Source of the DNA: Paenibacillus hemerocallicola
GTDB taxonomy: Bacteria; Bacillota; Bacilli; Paenibacillales; NBRC-103111
Assembly: GCF_006265175.1 (NCBI RefSeq)
Contig: NZ_VDCQ01000001.1
Span: 62,001 to 126,000, forward strand
Direction: 5' to 3'
DNA: 64,000 nt
Below are positions 35,377 through 43,402 of the stretch, piece by piece. The notes under the pieces were generated by a model. The model had not been told where the DNA came from. It searched no databases and saw only the letters and a program-made list of their open reading frames with translations. Numbering within the stretch: the stretch's first letter is position 1; every line of letters starts with the position of its first letter. The translations under genes were made by a program, and so were the position numbers.

Positions 35377-36159
35377 ATGCCGGATAAACGAATGCCTGCC
35401 GATATCCGGGCTGCCGAAATCGGGAATTACAACCATTATTCCATGACAAGCGCGGAGACGGCGACCGCTTATCTCCTTGCAGGTTCGTTGCTGTTTGCCA
35501 TCGGATTTTTATTTTACAAAAACGTTGCGATTTGTATCGGCATATCGCTTTGCGCGTTGTATTATCCGCAGCTAAGGCGCAAACAGCTGGTGCGCAGGCG
35601 CAAGGAGGAGCTGAGGCGGCAGTTCAAGCACGCGTTGTATTCGCTATCATCGGCATTATCGGCAGGGAGATCGGTGGAGAACTCGTTTCGCGAAGCGGCA
35701 AACGATTTGCGGCTGCTGTATCCCGACAATTCGACCGATATGATCCGCGAGCTGGAACGCCTGAACAGGCGTACGGAAAACGGAGAGCCGATCGAGAAAT
35801 CGCTGCTCGATTTCGGCCGCAGGAGCGGGCTCGAAGATGTGCTGCAGTTCGCGGACGCATTCGCGGCGTGCAAACGGACGGGAGGCGATCTGGTGGAGGT
35901 GATGCGGCGTACGACGAATCTGATCGGCGAGAAGATGGAAATCGAGCAGGACATTTCCGTCATGGTTGCGCAAAAACGGTTCGAGGCGAGAGCGCTCGGA
36001 TTCATACCGTTTATTATCGTCGCTTTCCTGGCCTTCAGCTCCCCGGACTATATGGAGCCGCTATACGGGGGGCTCGGACATCTTGTCATGTCCGTATCTC
36101 TCGTCCTGTTAGGCGCGAGCCAATGGCTGGCTCACAAAATCATGGACATTGGGGCGTGA
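35377..36159 (+). CDS. tadB: TadB-like type II secretion F membrane protein
   Basis: 260 aa with N-terminal membrane helices (about 30-60), a cytoplasmic T2SSF helical domain (SALSAGRSVENSF, KRTGGDLVEVM) and C-terminal helices (about 205-255). Inner-membrane platform of the Tad machine. AGAAGGAGGTGA ribosome binding site before the ATG. Confidence 0.85.
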   Translation: MPDKRMPADIRAAEIGNYNHYSMTSAETATAYLLAGSLLFAIGFLFYKNVAICIGISLCALYYPQLRRKQLVRRRKEELRRQFKHALYSLSSALSAGRSVENSFREAANDLRLLYPDNSTDMIRELERLNRRTENGEPIEKSLLDFGRRSGLEDVLQFADAFAACKRTGGDLVEVMRRTTNLIGEKMEIEQDISVMVAQKRFEARALGFIPFIIVAFLAFSSPDYMEPLYGGLGHLVMSVSLVLLGASQWLAHKIMDIGA

Positions 36160-36163
36160 ACGA

Positions 36164-36931
36164 ATGGACTTGCTCCGATATATGGCACCGCTGTCCGCGA
36201 CGATCGCGGCGAAGACAAAGCTCGTGGAGCGGCTCGCCTCCAGCCGATGGAACGTGTACCAGAAAATGATCGCCCTGCATGGCGAAGATGCGGACATGCG
36301 CCATACGAAACGGTTTTCGGCCGATATGGTGTCCGTCATGATCCTTTGCGCTATCGGGTTGATCCTGTGCGGCATAGCGACACGGGGCGACGTTTACGTC
36401 ATGGTTGCGCTGCTGGCATTGGCCGGTTTTACTCCGTTTCTCATGATGAAACGGCTTGAGGGGCAAATAGCCGACAAGAAAAGGAAGCTCGTGATGGAGC
36501 TGCCTGAATTGCTGAACAAGCTGACGCTGCTCATAAATGCCGGGGAGACGGTGCAGGGAGCGATTATGCGATGCGCGGACATGTACGCGTCGAAGGGAGA
36601 CGGAGGACCGCTCGCGGCGGAATTCGTTATGCTGGCGAATCGGCTGCGCAACAACGAGTCGTTCCCGATCGCCATGGAGAAGCTCAGCAAACGATGCCTG
36701 GTCGCGGAAGTATCGGTATTTACGACGACAGTATTGATGAACTACCGTCGCGGCGGGGAGCTGTTCGTCATGTCGCTCCGTTCGCTCAACCGCGACTTGT
36801 GGGAGAAACGGAAGGCGATGACGCGCATTCTCGGCGAGGAGGCGTCGGCGAAGCTTATTTTCCCGATGCTGCTCATCTTGTTCGCGGTAATGATCATCGT
36901 CGCGGCACCGGCCGTCATGCTCATGGATTAA
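36164..36931 (+). CDS. tadC: TadC-like type II secretion F membrane protein
   Basis: 255 aa with two N-terminal helices (about 53-95), a T2SSF cytoplasmic domain (LLINAGETVQGAI, YRRGGELFVM) and a C-terminal helix. Second platform protein. ATG at 36164, five bases after the tadB stop; the ribosome binding site is weak, so coupling with tadB is likely. Confidence 0.82.
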   Translation: MDLLRYMAPLSATIAAKTKLVERLASSRWNVYQKMIALHGEDADMRHTKRFSADMVSVMILCAIGLILCGIATRGDVYVMVALLALAGFTPFLMMKRLEGQIADKKRKLVMELPELLNKLTLLINAGETVQGAIMRCADMYASKGDGGPLAAEFVMLANRLRNNESFPIAMEKLSKRCLVAEVSVFTTTVLMNYRRGGELFVMSLRSLNRDLWEKRKAMTRILGEEASAKLIFPMLLILFAVMIIVAAPAVMLMD

Positions 36932-36953
36932 CAGTCGATTAGGAGGAATTGGG

Positions 36954-37178
36954 ATGGGACAGTACAAACAACGGCTATTGCAATTTTGGAAAGAAGAGGA
37001 TGGAATCGGCACGCTGGAGCTGCTGCTTATCGTCGCCGTTCTGGTCATCGTCGCGGTAGCGTTCCGCAAATGGATTTTGTCTTTCATTAAAAAACTGTTC
37101 GGGGAAGCGAACGAGGAGCTTGGCAGTACGGGGACAAAGGATTGCTTGGCTGCACCCGATTCCTGCACCAGACCATGA
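36954..37178 (+). CDS. Flp1-type pilin
   Basis: 74 aa. Type IVb prepilin leader with cleavage after Gly17 and Glu at mature +5 (G/IGTLE), followed by one hydrophobic helix (about 22-38). Major subunit of the Flp pilus by position and size. TTAGGAGGA lies seven bases before the ATG. The prepilin peptidase is not in the window. Confidence 0.85.
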   Translation: MGQYKQRLLQFWKEEDGIGTLELLLIVAVLVIVAVAFRKWILSFIKKLFGEANEELGSTGTKDCLAAPDSCTRP

Positions 37179-38155
37179 CCCATTTTCCCGGTCTGACGTC
37201 CGTATGGCGAGTGATCGCTTCGAGTAGAAGCGGCGCTATCCGATTTATCCGTTCGGATACGGGGAGCTACACGCTCGAATCCAGCCTAATCTATCCGACC
37301 ATTATTGTCGCGCTCGTCTCTATCGTGTTCTTCAGCTTGTTCGTGTACGAGCAGGCCAGCCTATATCACACGGCGGCGACGGCAGCCGAGCGGTCCGCCT
37401 TTACGTGGGACAACAGCGGCAAAGATTGGGTGACGGGGAATGTGCTGCCCGGACAAAACGACGGTTTGTATTGGCGTACCGGGAGCGACGGCATGAGCGG
37501 GATGTTTTCGTTCGGTAGCGACTTCGGCTTGAGGAAAGTACAATTGCCGGTTGGTGTCGGTTCGTCTTCGGAAAGGGGGGATGGACCGGAAGCGAAGCTG
37601 CTGAAGGCTGCAAACGAGCTGTCGGACAAGCTGGACGGCGAGCTGACGTACCGCCACGGACTCATTGACCGGGAAGTGACCGTACGGCTAGGGCAAATCG
37701 GTATTTTGCCGTTCCTATCCGAGCAATGGGCAGGTACCCGCATGGGGGCGGAGGTGCGGTCGGTCGTAACCGAGCCGGTCGAGCTTATACGCAATGTCGA
37801 TTTCGTGCGAACGTTCGTCGTGCGCATAAAGGATTTGATAGCGAAGCCGGCTGCGGAGCAAGTCGTGACGGCAGAGCAGCCGAAGCACCAGAAGCTCGTA
37901 TTCGGAAGGGCGGAAGAGGCGGCCGAATATGTACGAGGCGTTACGGGCGGAAGCAAGGTGACGGTGTCGACGCCGAACGATAGGCAGAGGCAGCTGGATG
38001 CGCTCGATGCAGACGGACTCATGCACGAAGTGAAGCTCGGCTATACGTCCAAGTCGAAAGATATCGAGTCGCAAATTGTCAAGGACGTAGAGCTGATGCG
38101 GCAAAGCACCCAAGTGAAGGGAGTCGTCTGGCATTTCTTCCGGAAATTTCAATAA
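37175..38155 (+). CDS. TadE-like pseudopilin with REase-fold-like C-terminus, probably cut by the prophage
   Basis: 326 aa as it stands. Prepilin-like start with Gly30/Ser31 and Glu35 (GSYTLE) and a membrane helix (about 38-58). The C-terminal part (about 230-326) has a predicted alpha/beta region with the motif HEVKLGYTSKSKD, like PD-(D/E)XK-fold domains, and stops abruptly after VVWHFFRKFQ. In related domains the chain continues past WHFF, and the phage integrase gene lies 74 bases away. It starts inside the pilin stop codon (ATGA). Loss of the C-terminus by integration is inferred. Confidence 0.78.
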   Translation: MTHFPGLTSVWRVIASSRSGAIRFIRSDTGSYTLESSLIYPTIIVALVSIVFFSLFVYEQASLYHTAATAAERSAFTWDNSGKDWVTGNVLPGQNDGLYWRTGSDGMSGMFSFGSDFGLRKVQLPVGVGSSSERGDGPEAKLLKAANELSDKLDGELTYRHGLIDREVTVRLGQIGILPFLSEQWAGTRMGAEVRSVVTEPVELIRNVDFVRTFVVRIKDLIAKPAAEQVVTAEQPKHQKLVFGRAEEAAEYVRGVTGGSKVTVSTPNDRQRQLDALDADGLMHEVKLGYTSKSKDIESQIVKDVELMRQSTQVKGVVWHFFRKFQ

Positions 38156-38160
38156 AAATA
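38122..38160. other. Candidate left attachment region (attL)
   Basis: Junction between host Tad genes and the prophage, at the 3' end of the TadE-like gene (around the TGGCATTTC codons for WHF). The matching attR would be to the right of the window, so the core cannot be defined here. Confidence 0.45.
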
Positions 38161-38206
38161 GAAAGTGCTTATATGACAAAAAGATTCGGCTCTTATTAAA
38201 GTGAAA

Positions 38207-38226
38207 TACCCACGAGTTACCCACGA
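38207..38226. repeat. Two direct TACCCACGA repeats, probable integrase arm sites
   Basis: TACCCACGA occurs at 38207-38215 and 38218-38226, an 11-base period, between the junction and the integrase stop codon. Tandem short repeats at this place are typical integrase arm-binding sites. Confidence 0.6.
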
Positions 38227-38228
38227 CT

Positions 38229-39434
38229 CTAAGTGCGCATGACTTTTTCAAAACGATCAGGTACCAATTCTCGTTGCTTTTGAGTTACATGAAGGTAGAC
38301 GCGTTTCGTAATATCGTCATTTTTGTGCCCTAATCGTTCCTGAATAACTACTAATTCTTCGCGTGCTTCGGCCAGCAGGGTTACGTGAGTGTGTCTGAGG
38401 CTATGGGGCGTGAGTGCTTCGGGTAATTCAGCAATCTTTAGCAATTCATTGAAGCGATCTTCAAGGTACGTTTTACTGGCAGGGTAGCCGGGGAAATCGT
38501 AGCTCCAAAAGAGAAAGTCTGCGTCATGTTGTAATACACCATCCTTGATCTTTTGATCCCTCCATGCTAGTTGCGATTTGATCGCCTTTATTACTGTTTC
38601 ACCAATGGTAACTTTTCGAATTGACGTTTTGTTTTTAGGTGGACCTAGTACATATTTTTTAACGCTGGTAATTACTGTGAGTGTTTTGGTAATAGAGATA
38701 TAGCGATCTTTTTCATAAAAATCCGTGACTTTGAGCGCCAGTAACTCACTTATACGTAATCCGGTGTATGCCAATATAGTGAAAATTTCATATTCTTGAG
38801 GACGCCCACGAAAACGGACTACACTGAGCAAGTGCTTTAATTCTTTCTTTTCAAGGTACTTGGGCAAATCGAGTTCTCCAGTTTCGATTTGTTCTAGCGT
38901 TTGTTTGAAGGCAGGGACGATTGCACTCGCAGCTGGGCTTTCAGCAATAACCTTTTTGCGCACAGCATCAGCTAATGATAGTTGAACGCTAGTATGATAC
39001 TCTTTAATCGTGCCTTTTTTCCGGCCTTCTTTTTTAAGTTTATTCAGCCACTTTTGATAATCGTTCACGTCAATGTCCTTTACTCTGGTATGTTCCCCCA
39101 CATGCTTTGAAAATGAATTCAAAGCTGTTGTACGGTTCCTGATGGTTGTTGGACGTGGATCGCGTTCCGTCACGTAATCTTCCAACCAGCGTTCTTTCCA
39201 TTGTCCGAGTGTGATGTTCTTCTCGTCGATCAATTTCCCCTTGAGCTGGTCTGCTTTGATGAGTATACCGGCATTGTACGCTTCAAGGGCGGTTGGGTAT
39301 GATTCGGTCTCTTTTTGTTTGCGATCCCGCTTGCCGTCTTTAATGACTTCGACGCTGTACCGATAAGTATATCGACCATTTCGCTCCCTAACGCCTGGCG
39401 GGAGACTTTTCTTTTTCTCCTTCTTTTGTACCAT
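38229..39434 (-). CDS. int: Phage tyrosine recombinase (integrase)
   Basis: 401 aa. An AP2-like/arm-binding N-terminus, a SAM-like core-binding domain (about 75-160), then the catalytic domain with Arg in TGLRISELL, HSLRHTH (His-x-x-Arg) and the nucleophile Tyr in KRVYLHV. It is leftward, next to the host junction. It integrates and, with an excision factor, excises the prophage. AT-richer than the host. Confidence 0.95.
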   Translation of the reverse strand: MVQKKEKKKSLPPGVRERNGRYTYRYSVEVIKDGKRDRKQKETESYPTALEAYNAGILIKADQLKGKLIDEKNITLGQWKERWLEDYVTERDPRPTTIRNRTTALNSFSKHVGEHTRVKDIDVNDYQKWLNKLKKEGRKKGTIKEYHTSVQLSLADAVRKKVIAESPAASAIVPAFKQTLEQIETGELDLPKYLEKKELKHLLSVVRFRGRPQEYEIFTILAYTGLRISELLALKVTDFYEKDRYISITKTLTVITSVKKYVLGPPKNKTSIRKVTIGETVIKAIKSQLAWRDQKIKDGVLQHDADFLFWSYDFPGYPASKTYLEDRFNELLKIAELPEALTPHSLRHTHVTLLAEAREELVVIQERLGHKNDDITKRVYLHVTQKQRELVPDRFEKVMRT

Positions 39435-39525
39435 TTCCTCACCTCGAATCGCGAACGTACGTTCGATTTGTTTGTATGATAAACAGCCTCACGGCTGGAA
39501 AGCGCGGAGAGTATTTAATAATAAT

Positions 39526-40011
39526 TTATCCGAATCTCATGTAGTGTGTACCGAGCCAGCAACTAGCCTTTGTAACGTAAAGGGGATCGAAATGGATTAA
39601 ATGTTCCTCTACAACAACATACAACCCAAATTTTTGTTGGTAGTAGTCGATTGATTCTTGTAAAAACTCCTCTGTTATTCCTAACCACTCCGCAACATCA
39701 TGACGTCCCTCTACCCTAGCTTGTCCAGCATCGATAAAGCGATTTAAAGGAATCAATATCTGATGTCCGTACCGTCTAGCTCGTTGTTCCTGTTTACGGC
39801 TGCTAAGGCTTGTCTTATCTAAGATGTTCCCGAAACTGGTATGATGATGTCCGATTTCCTCAGCCAGCGTGCAACCCTTGGCGACGTAGGGTATTTTTCG
39901 ATTAATACATGCAACACCGTCCGCGTATAAACCTTTTAATCGAAGGGGTAGTGTATCCTCCACAACCTTCAATCCGAAGTGATCCGCAAGTGAAAGCAAT
40001 TTTTCATACAA
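39526..40011 (-). CDS. ImmA/IrrE-type metallopeptidase
   Basis: 161 aa. The zinc motif region reads CTLAEEIGHHHTSFG, the variant of HExxH found in phage ImmA proteins, with a downstream basic helix (RRYGHQILIPLNRF). ImmA cleaves the ImmR-type repressor to induce the element. It is encoded six bases downstream of the repressor gene on the same strand. Confidence 0.85.
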   Translation of the reverse strand: MYEKLLSLADHFGLKVVEDTLPLRLKGLYADGVACINRKIPYVAKGCTLAEEIGHHHTSFGNILDKTSLSSRKQEQRARRYGHQILIPLNRFIDAGQARVEGRHDVAEWLGITEEFLQESIDYYQQKFGLYVVVEEHLIHFDPLYVTKASCWLGTHYMRFG

Positions 40012-40017
40012 ATAAAA

Positions 40018-40341
40018 TCACCCCTTATTGCGTTCAGAACGAACAAACTTTTTAAACTTCTCAATTGCCTCCAGTTCTTCCTCTGTCCAATCTTCTCCAT
40101 CGTGATGGGCTGCAATGGTTTTGATATCGTAATTATCGGTCGAAGCCATCTCTTCTAATTGTTCAACAGTTATCCCCAGTGCTTTGCAAACTTTAATTAC
40201 ATTTACAACAGATGCCCCTCCTACCCCCCTCATTAACATGGAACGAAGTGTCGTATATGGGAGTCCAGCTTTTTCAGCAAAAGCTTTTGTATTTAATCCA
40301 GTTTTATCGATTAATTGCTTTAATATCTCGGCCCTTTTCAC
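40018..40341 (-). CDS. XRE-family prophage repressor (ImmR-like)
   Basis: 107 aa. N-terminal helix-turn-helix (about 10-60: NTKAFAEKAGLPYTTLRSML, then VIKVCKALGITVEQL) and an acidic C-terminal tail that would be the target of the ImmA protease encoded next. AGGAGGA precedes the start. It is divergent from the Cro-like gene, with shared operators between them. Confidence 0.88.
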   Translation of the reverse strand: MKRAEILKQLIDKTGLNTKAFAEKAGLPYTTLRSMLMRGVGGASVVNVIKVCKALGITVEQLEEMASTDNYDIKTIAAHHDGEDWTEEELEAIEKFKKFVRSERNKG

Positions 40342-40361
40342 AAATAATCCTCCTTGGAATA

Positions 40362-40375
40362 TACGGAATTCCGTA
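40362..40375. promoter_or_regulatory. Repressor operator O1
   Basis: Perfect 14-bp palindrome TACGGAATTCCGTA just downstream of the leftward promoter, between it and the repressor ribosome binding site. Autoregulation is inferred. Confidence 0.65.
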
Positions 40376-40386
40376 CTTCTGTTTCC

Positions 40387-40415
40387 AGTATAATACCATC
40401 ACATTCAAAAGTAAA
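40387..40415 (-). promoter_or_regulatory. Leftward promoter of the repressor operon
   Basis: Minus strand: -35 TTTACT (40415-40410), 17-base spacer, -10 TATACT (40392-40387). Confidence 0.65.
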
Positions 40416-40448
40416 TATTCAATATCGCACTTTTTGTATTGAATTGGG

Positions 40449-40477
40449 TTGACAAAGTACGCAATTGAGCATATTAT
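40449..40477 (+). promoter_or_regulatory. Rightward early promoter of the prophage
   Basis: -35 TTGACA (40449-40454), 17-base spacer, -10 TATTAT (40472-40477), 43 bases before the Cro-like gene. Confidence 0.8.
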
Positions 40478-40501
40478 CAAATTACGATACGCAATTGAAC
40501 A
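40458..40501. promoter_or_regulatory. Paired operators O2 and O3
   Basis: TACGCAATTGAGCA (40458-40471) lies within the spacer of the early promoter and TACGCAATTGAACA (40488-40501) lies just after the expected start point, exactly 30 bases apart. Both share TACG-AATT with O1. Confidence 0.65.
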
Positions 40502-40519
40502 CTTAATGGAGGTCGGGCG

Positions 40520-40729
40520 ATGTTTCCTAATCTTGAGGCAGAGATGGCAAGGAAACGCATAACAAAAGGAGATATTTCCAAATTCCTAGGTGTACGTTAT
40601 GCAACAGTCATCGACAAAACAAAAGGGAAATCGAGATTTACTATCGACGAAGCGTTAAAGATTAAAACTCATTTTTTCCCTAATTGCTCGGTGGAATACT
40701 TATTCGAAATCAATGAACACACCGCCTGA
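40520..40729 (+). CDS. Cro-like XRE regulator
   Basis: 69 aa, nearly only a helix-turn-helix (RKRITKGDISKFLGVRYATVIDK). ATGGAGGTCGGG precedes the ATG. First gene of the rightward early operon and divergent from the repressor gene, so it plays the Cro part of the switch. Confidence 0.82.
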   Translation: MFPNLEAEMARKRITKGDISKFLGVRYATVIDKTKGKSRFTIDEALKIKTHFFPNCSVEYLFEINEHTA

Positions 40730-40743
40730 CAGGGTCGGGCGGT
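40721..40743 (+). terminator. Hairpin at the end of the Cro-like gene
   Basis: ACCGCCTGAC pairs with GTCGGGCGGT (10 bp, one G-T) over a 3-base loop, overlapping the stop codon. It is followed by only three T, so it may be a leaky terminator or an RNA-processing site. Confidence 0.45.
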
Positions 40744-40780
40744 ACCCTTTGCAAGCTGGATGGGAGGAGGAATTATCATC

Positions 40781-41029
40781 ATGGAGCAACAGATTCTAGT
40801 CCAAAATGATCAGGCTATTCCTAGAGCCGTGGACCAACTGCCTCTAGTCCTAACGCTTAAAGATGCCGCAGAGTACTTGCAGTACAGCGTGATGACGATT
40901 CGACGTCGTGTATGGTCTGGAAGGATCAGAAGTTATCGTGAAGGTCAGGAGCACCGCATTCGCCGGGAGTGGCTGCTCGAGTATGAAGCGAGTCTAATCG
41001 CCGCAAGCCAATCCAGCAAGGAAGTTTAA
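40781..41029 (+). CDS. Excisionase-like helix-turn-helix protein
   Basis: 82 aa with a MerR-like/excisionase winged helix: LTLKDAAEYLQYSVMTIRRRVWSGRIRSYREGQEHRIRREWLLEYE in parts (residues about 23-68). ATG at 40781 behind GGGAGGA; an ATG at 40760 overlaps that site. It could be the excision factor for the integrase or an early regulator. Confidence 0.75.
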   Translation: MEQQILVQNDQAIPRAVDQLPLVLTLKDAAEYLQYSVMTIRRRVWSGRIRSYREGQEHRIRREWLLEYEASLIAASQSSKEV

Positions 41030-41047
41030 TGGACAGGGGATGATCGC

Positions 41048-41308
41048 ATGATTCGAGTCCATCCCATACATCGCCGTTTAATGGAAATACACGTCACGGC
41101 CAACAAGCTGGGTGGCTATGACAAGCTGCCCGATCGAGATCAGCAAGACCTACAACACTGCATGCGGGCGAATGCCCGACTGGTTGAGCAGCTGGAAGAC
41201 CTTTGCGAGTTGTCGCTTCAAGCTTCATATGTTGGCGACGCCGAATGGCAACACGAAATATGCGCCCGGATCGAGGCTCTGCAGGAAGGTAGGAGATCAA
41301 CCGAATGA
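41048..41308 (+). CDS. Small early phage protein, unknown
   Basis: 86 aa, helical and charged, no recognised domain. Start overlaps a GGGGATG site. Its end overlaps the next gene (ATGA), which supports both frames being real. Confidence 0.6.
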   Translation: MIRVHPIHRRLMEIHVTANKLGGYDKLPDRDQQDLQHCMRANARLVEQLEDLCELSLQASYVGDAEWQHEICARIEALQEGRRSTE

Positions 41309-41565
41309 ACGGCATTGCGAAATTGATTCATATGGCGGTCAGCATTCCATTGCGGGCTCCATTCATCGTAAGCGTGTCCGCACAAAGTGGCTGCGGGGTG
41401 GATGTGGCGATCTTCCGGAAGATTGACGACGCCGGGGAATACAAAACAGTTGAGCAGTTTCGGGCGGTGGACCATTCGGATGACCGCCTGCATGCCGCGC
41501 TGGTAGCGGTGCAGAGCGTATCGAACGGGACTTACGCGGGAGGGGGTGAACGCGTTGCGACCTGA
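41305..41565 (+). CDS. Small early phage protein, unknown
   Basis: 86 aa. It begins in the stop codon of the previous gene, and its 3' end overlaps the start region of the next. A beta-rich middle (IVSVSAQSGCGVDVAIFRKI) but no family recognised. Confidence 0.6.
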   Translation: MNGIAKLIHMAVSIPLRAPFIVSVSAQSGCGVDVAIFRKIDDAGEYKTVEQFRAVDHSDDRLHAALVAVQSVSNGTYAGGGERVAT

Positions 41566-41776
41566 ACAAATGGATTTTCAGGTAGAATTGCTGGCGAGCT
41601 GCCGGCGTCAACTGATTGAGGACGGCCTGATGGTCCTCGGCGATAGCGGGTACGAATGTACAGAAAAAGGCAAGCTTTTGGTACAAAAGGAGCTTCGGCG
41701 CTATCAAATGCGCCCGGCCATGATGGTGCTGATCGAAACGGAGATTATGACTCTCAACGAGTGCTCGGTTTGGTAG
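41555..41776 (+). CDS. Small early phage protein, unknown
   Basis: About 73 aa. TTG start at 41555 behind GGGAGGGGGTG; a GTG at 41546 in the same frame is part of that site. Mixed helix, with RQLIEDGLMVLGDSGYECTEKG in pieces resembling a small winged helix. Function unknown. Confidence 0.55.
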   Translation: MRPEQMDFQVELLASCRRQLIEDGLMVLGDSGYECTEKGKLLVQKELRRYQMRPAMMVLIETEIMTLNECSVW

Positions 41777-41790
41777 AAAGGAGGCACAAC

Positions 41791-42081
41791 ATGCTAGAAC
41801 TTTGTGCAATAGCCGAAACGAATCGCAGGATCGAATTACTGGATAGCATGGTCTTGGCAACGGCTTATCGTCCGGAATGGTTTGATTCCGATGTTCTGCC
41901 AGCTGCGCGCGATTGGCTTGAAGGGGAGATCGCCCAGCTCGAGGCGGAACTGCTAGCGCGGATAGAATCAGAAAATGAGAAAAGCCGCCTGGCGGGGCGG
42001 CTAATCGAAAAGCAAGCAAATATCATTACACCCAGTATACCGCAGTGGCGGAAAACGGGCAAGGGGGACATTGGACTATGA
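41791..42081 (+). CDS. Small coiled-coil early phage protein, unknown
   Basis: 96 aa with a strong AAAGGAGG ribosome binding site. A long helix with heptad-like spacing (about 40-75: EGEIAQLEAELLARIESENEK). It overlaps the DUF932 gene start by four bases. Function unknown. Confidence 0.6.
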   Translation: MLELCAIAETNRRIELLDSMVLATAYRPEWFDSDVLPAARDWLEGEIAQLEAELLARIESENEKSRLAGRLIEKQANIITPSIPQWRKTGKGDIGL

Positions 42082-43154
42082 AAGCTGGAAAAACGTTGCA
42101 GCAAATGGCGGCAGAACTGGAACGCCAAAACAATGTAAAGCGCGACTTTATTTCGGATACTAGCAAAATCCGCATGGCGATCGATGGCCGCGAGCCAAAC
42201 CTCGACATCGTCCGCGCCGACGGAGCTCATACCAACATTGACCGGTTTAGCCTCAATGATATAGCACATCGGCAAATCGGCACCCACCTTAACATTCCCG
42301 CAAAATATTACGACCGTATGCGGACGGAGTACCCCGACCTGCTTACGGCTAACGTTAACGCATGGCTGCACAAGCAACCGACCCGTCGGATGGTCCGGAC
42401 GCTGGACGGCACGGCGCGTGCTTTCCTTTCGGACCGGTACCGCCGGATCGACAACCATGAGATTGCTATGGCAGTCCTGCCGATCATCGGCGAAATGAAG
42501 GGGGCGCGGATCGAAAGCTCCGAGCTGACCGATAGCCGTATGTACTTGAAAGTCGTCAACCCACGATTAGAAGCAGAGGTCCGGAAGGGCGACATCGTGC
42601 AAGCCGGCATTTTGATAAGCAATTCGGAAGTAGGCCACGGCTCGGTCAGCGTTCAGCCACTTGTTTTCCGGCTCGTTTGCCTGAACGGAATGGTCGTCAA
42701 CGATCTCGGCCAGCGCCGGTACCACGTTGGGCGCCAGAACACGACCGACGATTACGAGTTGTTCCGCGACGAGACGCTACAGTCGGACGATCGGGCCTTC
42801 ATGCTCAAGATTCAAGACACCGTGCGGGCGGCCGTCGATGAGGCGAAATTCAAACTTGTCGTCGACAAAATGAAGGAGGCGACCGAGGCCGAGATTTCCG
42901 GACGGCTGCAGGACGTCGTTGAATTATCGGCCAAAAAATGGAGCCTGAACCAAGGTGAGTCGGACAACGTGCTCCAGCACCTCATCAAAGGCGGGGACCT
43001 TTCCCTCTTTGGACTCAGCAGCGCAGTAACCCGGGCCGCTCAGGACGTTGAAAGCTATGACCGGTCGACGGAAATGGAGTCGCTTGGTTGGAACATCCTG
43101 AACGTCAGCCGGCGCGAGTGGGACGACCTGAACAAAGGGGGAGAAGGAGCATGA
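42078..43154 (+). CDS. DUF932 family phage/plasmid protein
   Basis: 358 aa, full length for DUF932/TIGR03299. Characteristic stretches are FSLNDIAHRQIGTHLNIPAKYYDRM, RAFLSDRYRRIDNHEIA and VSVQPLVFRLVCLNGMV. The family is common in phages and plasmids and its biochemical role is not settled; some members are linked to DNA metabolism. ATG at 42078 with AAGGGGGAC upstream. Confidence 0.88.
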   Translation: MKAGKTLQQMAAELERQNNVKRDFISDTSKIRMAIDGREPNLDIVRADGAHTNIDRFSLNDIAHRQIGTHLNIPAKYYDRMRTEYPDLLTANVNAWLHKQPTRRMVRTLDGTARAFLSDRYRRIDNHEIAMAVLPIIGEMKGARIESSELTDSRMYLKVVNPRLEAEVRKGDIVQAGILISNSEVGHGSVSVQPLVFRLVCLNGMVVNDLGQRRYHVGRQNTTDDYELFRDETLQSDDRAFMLKIQDTVRAAVDEAKFKLVVDKMKEATEAEISGRLQDVVELSAKKWSLNQGESDNVLQHLIKGGDLSLFGLSSAVTRAAQDVESYDRSTEMESLGWNILNVSRREWDDLNKGGEGA

Positions 43155-43402
43155 AAGCAACTGGAATAGTACGTCAAATGGACGGATTGGGCCGGGTCGT
43201 TATTCCGATGGAGCTGCGGAAGACGCTCGGAATTGAGGAAAAGGATGCTTTGGAAATCTTCGTGGATGGTGACCGGATCGTTCTCCGGAAATATCAACCG
43301 GGTTGCATAATTACCGGTGATACAGAGGACCTGATAAGTTACGGTGGCAAGTTGTTCAGCCGGCGGGCGATCCAACAACTAGCCCGGGAGGCTGGTATTT
43401 AA
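43151..43402 (+). CDS. AbrB/Abh-like transition-state regulator homologue
   Basis: 83 aa, full AbrB architecture: the N-terminal swapped-hairpin DNA-binding domain (TGIVRQMDGLGRVVIPMELRKTLGI...DALEIF, with the conserved Arg residues) and the C-terminal multimerisation part (CIITGDTEDLISYGGKLF). It overlaps the DUF932 stop (ATGA) and AGAAGGAG precedes the ATG. Being close to host AbrB rather than a MazE antitoxin, it may alter host transition-state genes; that role is inferred. Confidence 0.88.
   Translation: MKATGIVRQMDGLGRVVIPMELRKTLGIEEKDALEIFVDGDRIVLRKYQPGCIITGDTEDLISYGGKLFSRRAIQQLAREAGI

Noticed and set aside
36571-36942. 123-aa frame overlapping tadC on the same strand
   Set aside because: Out-of-frame shadow of a clear TadC-like protein, Arg-rich and without a start site.
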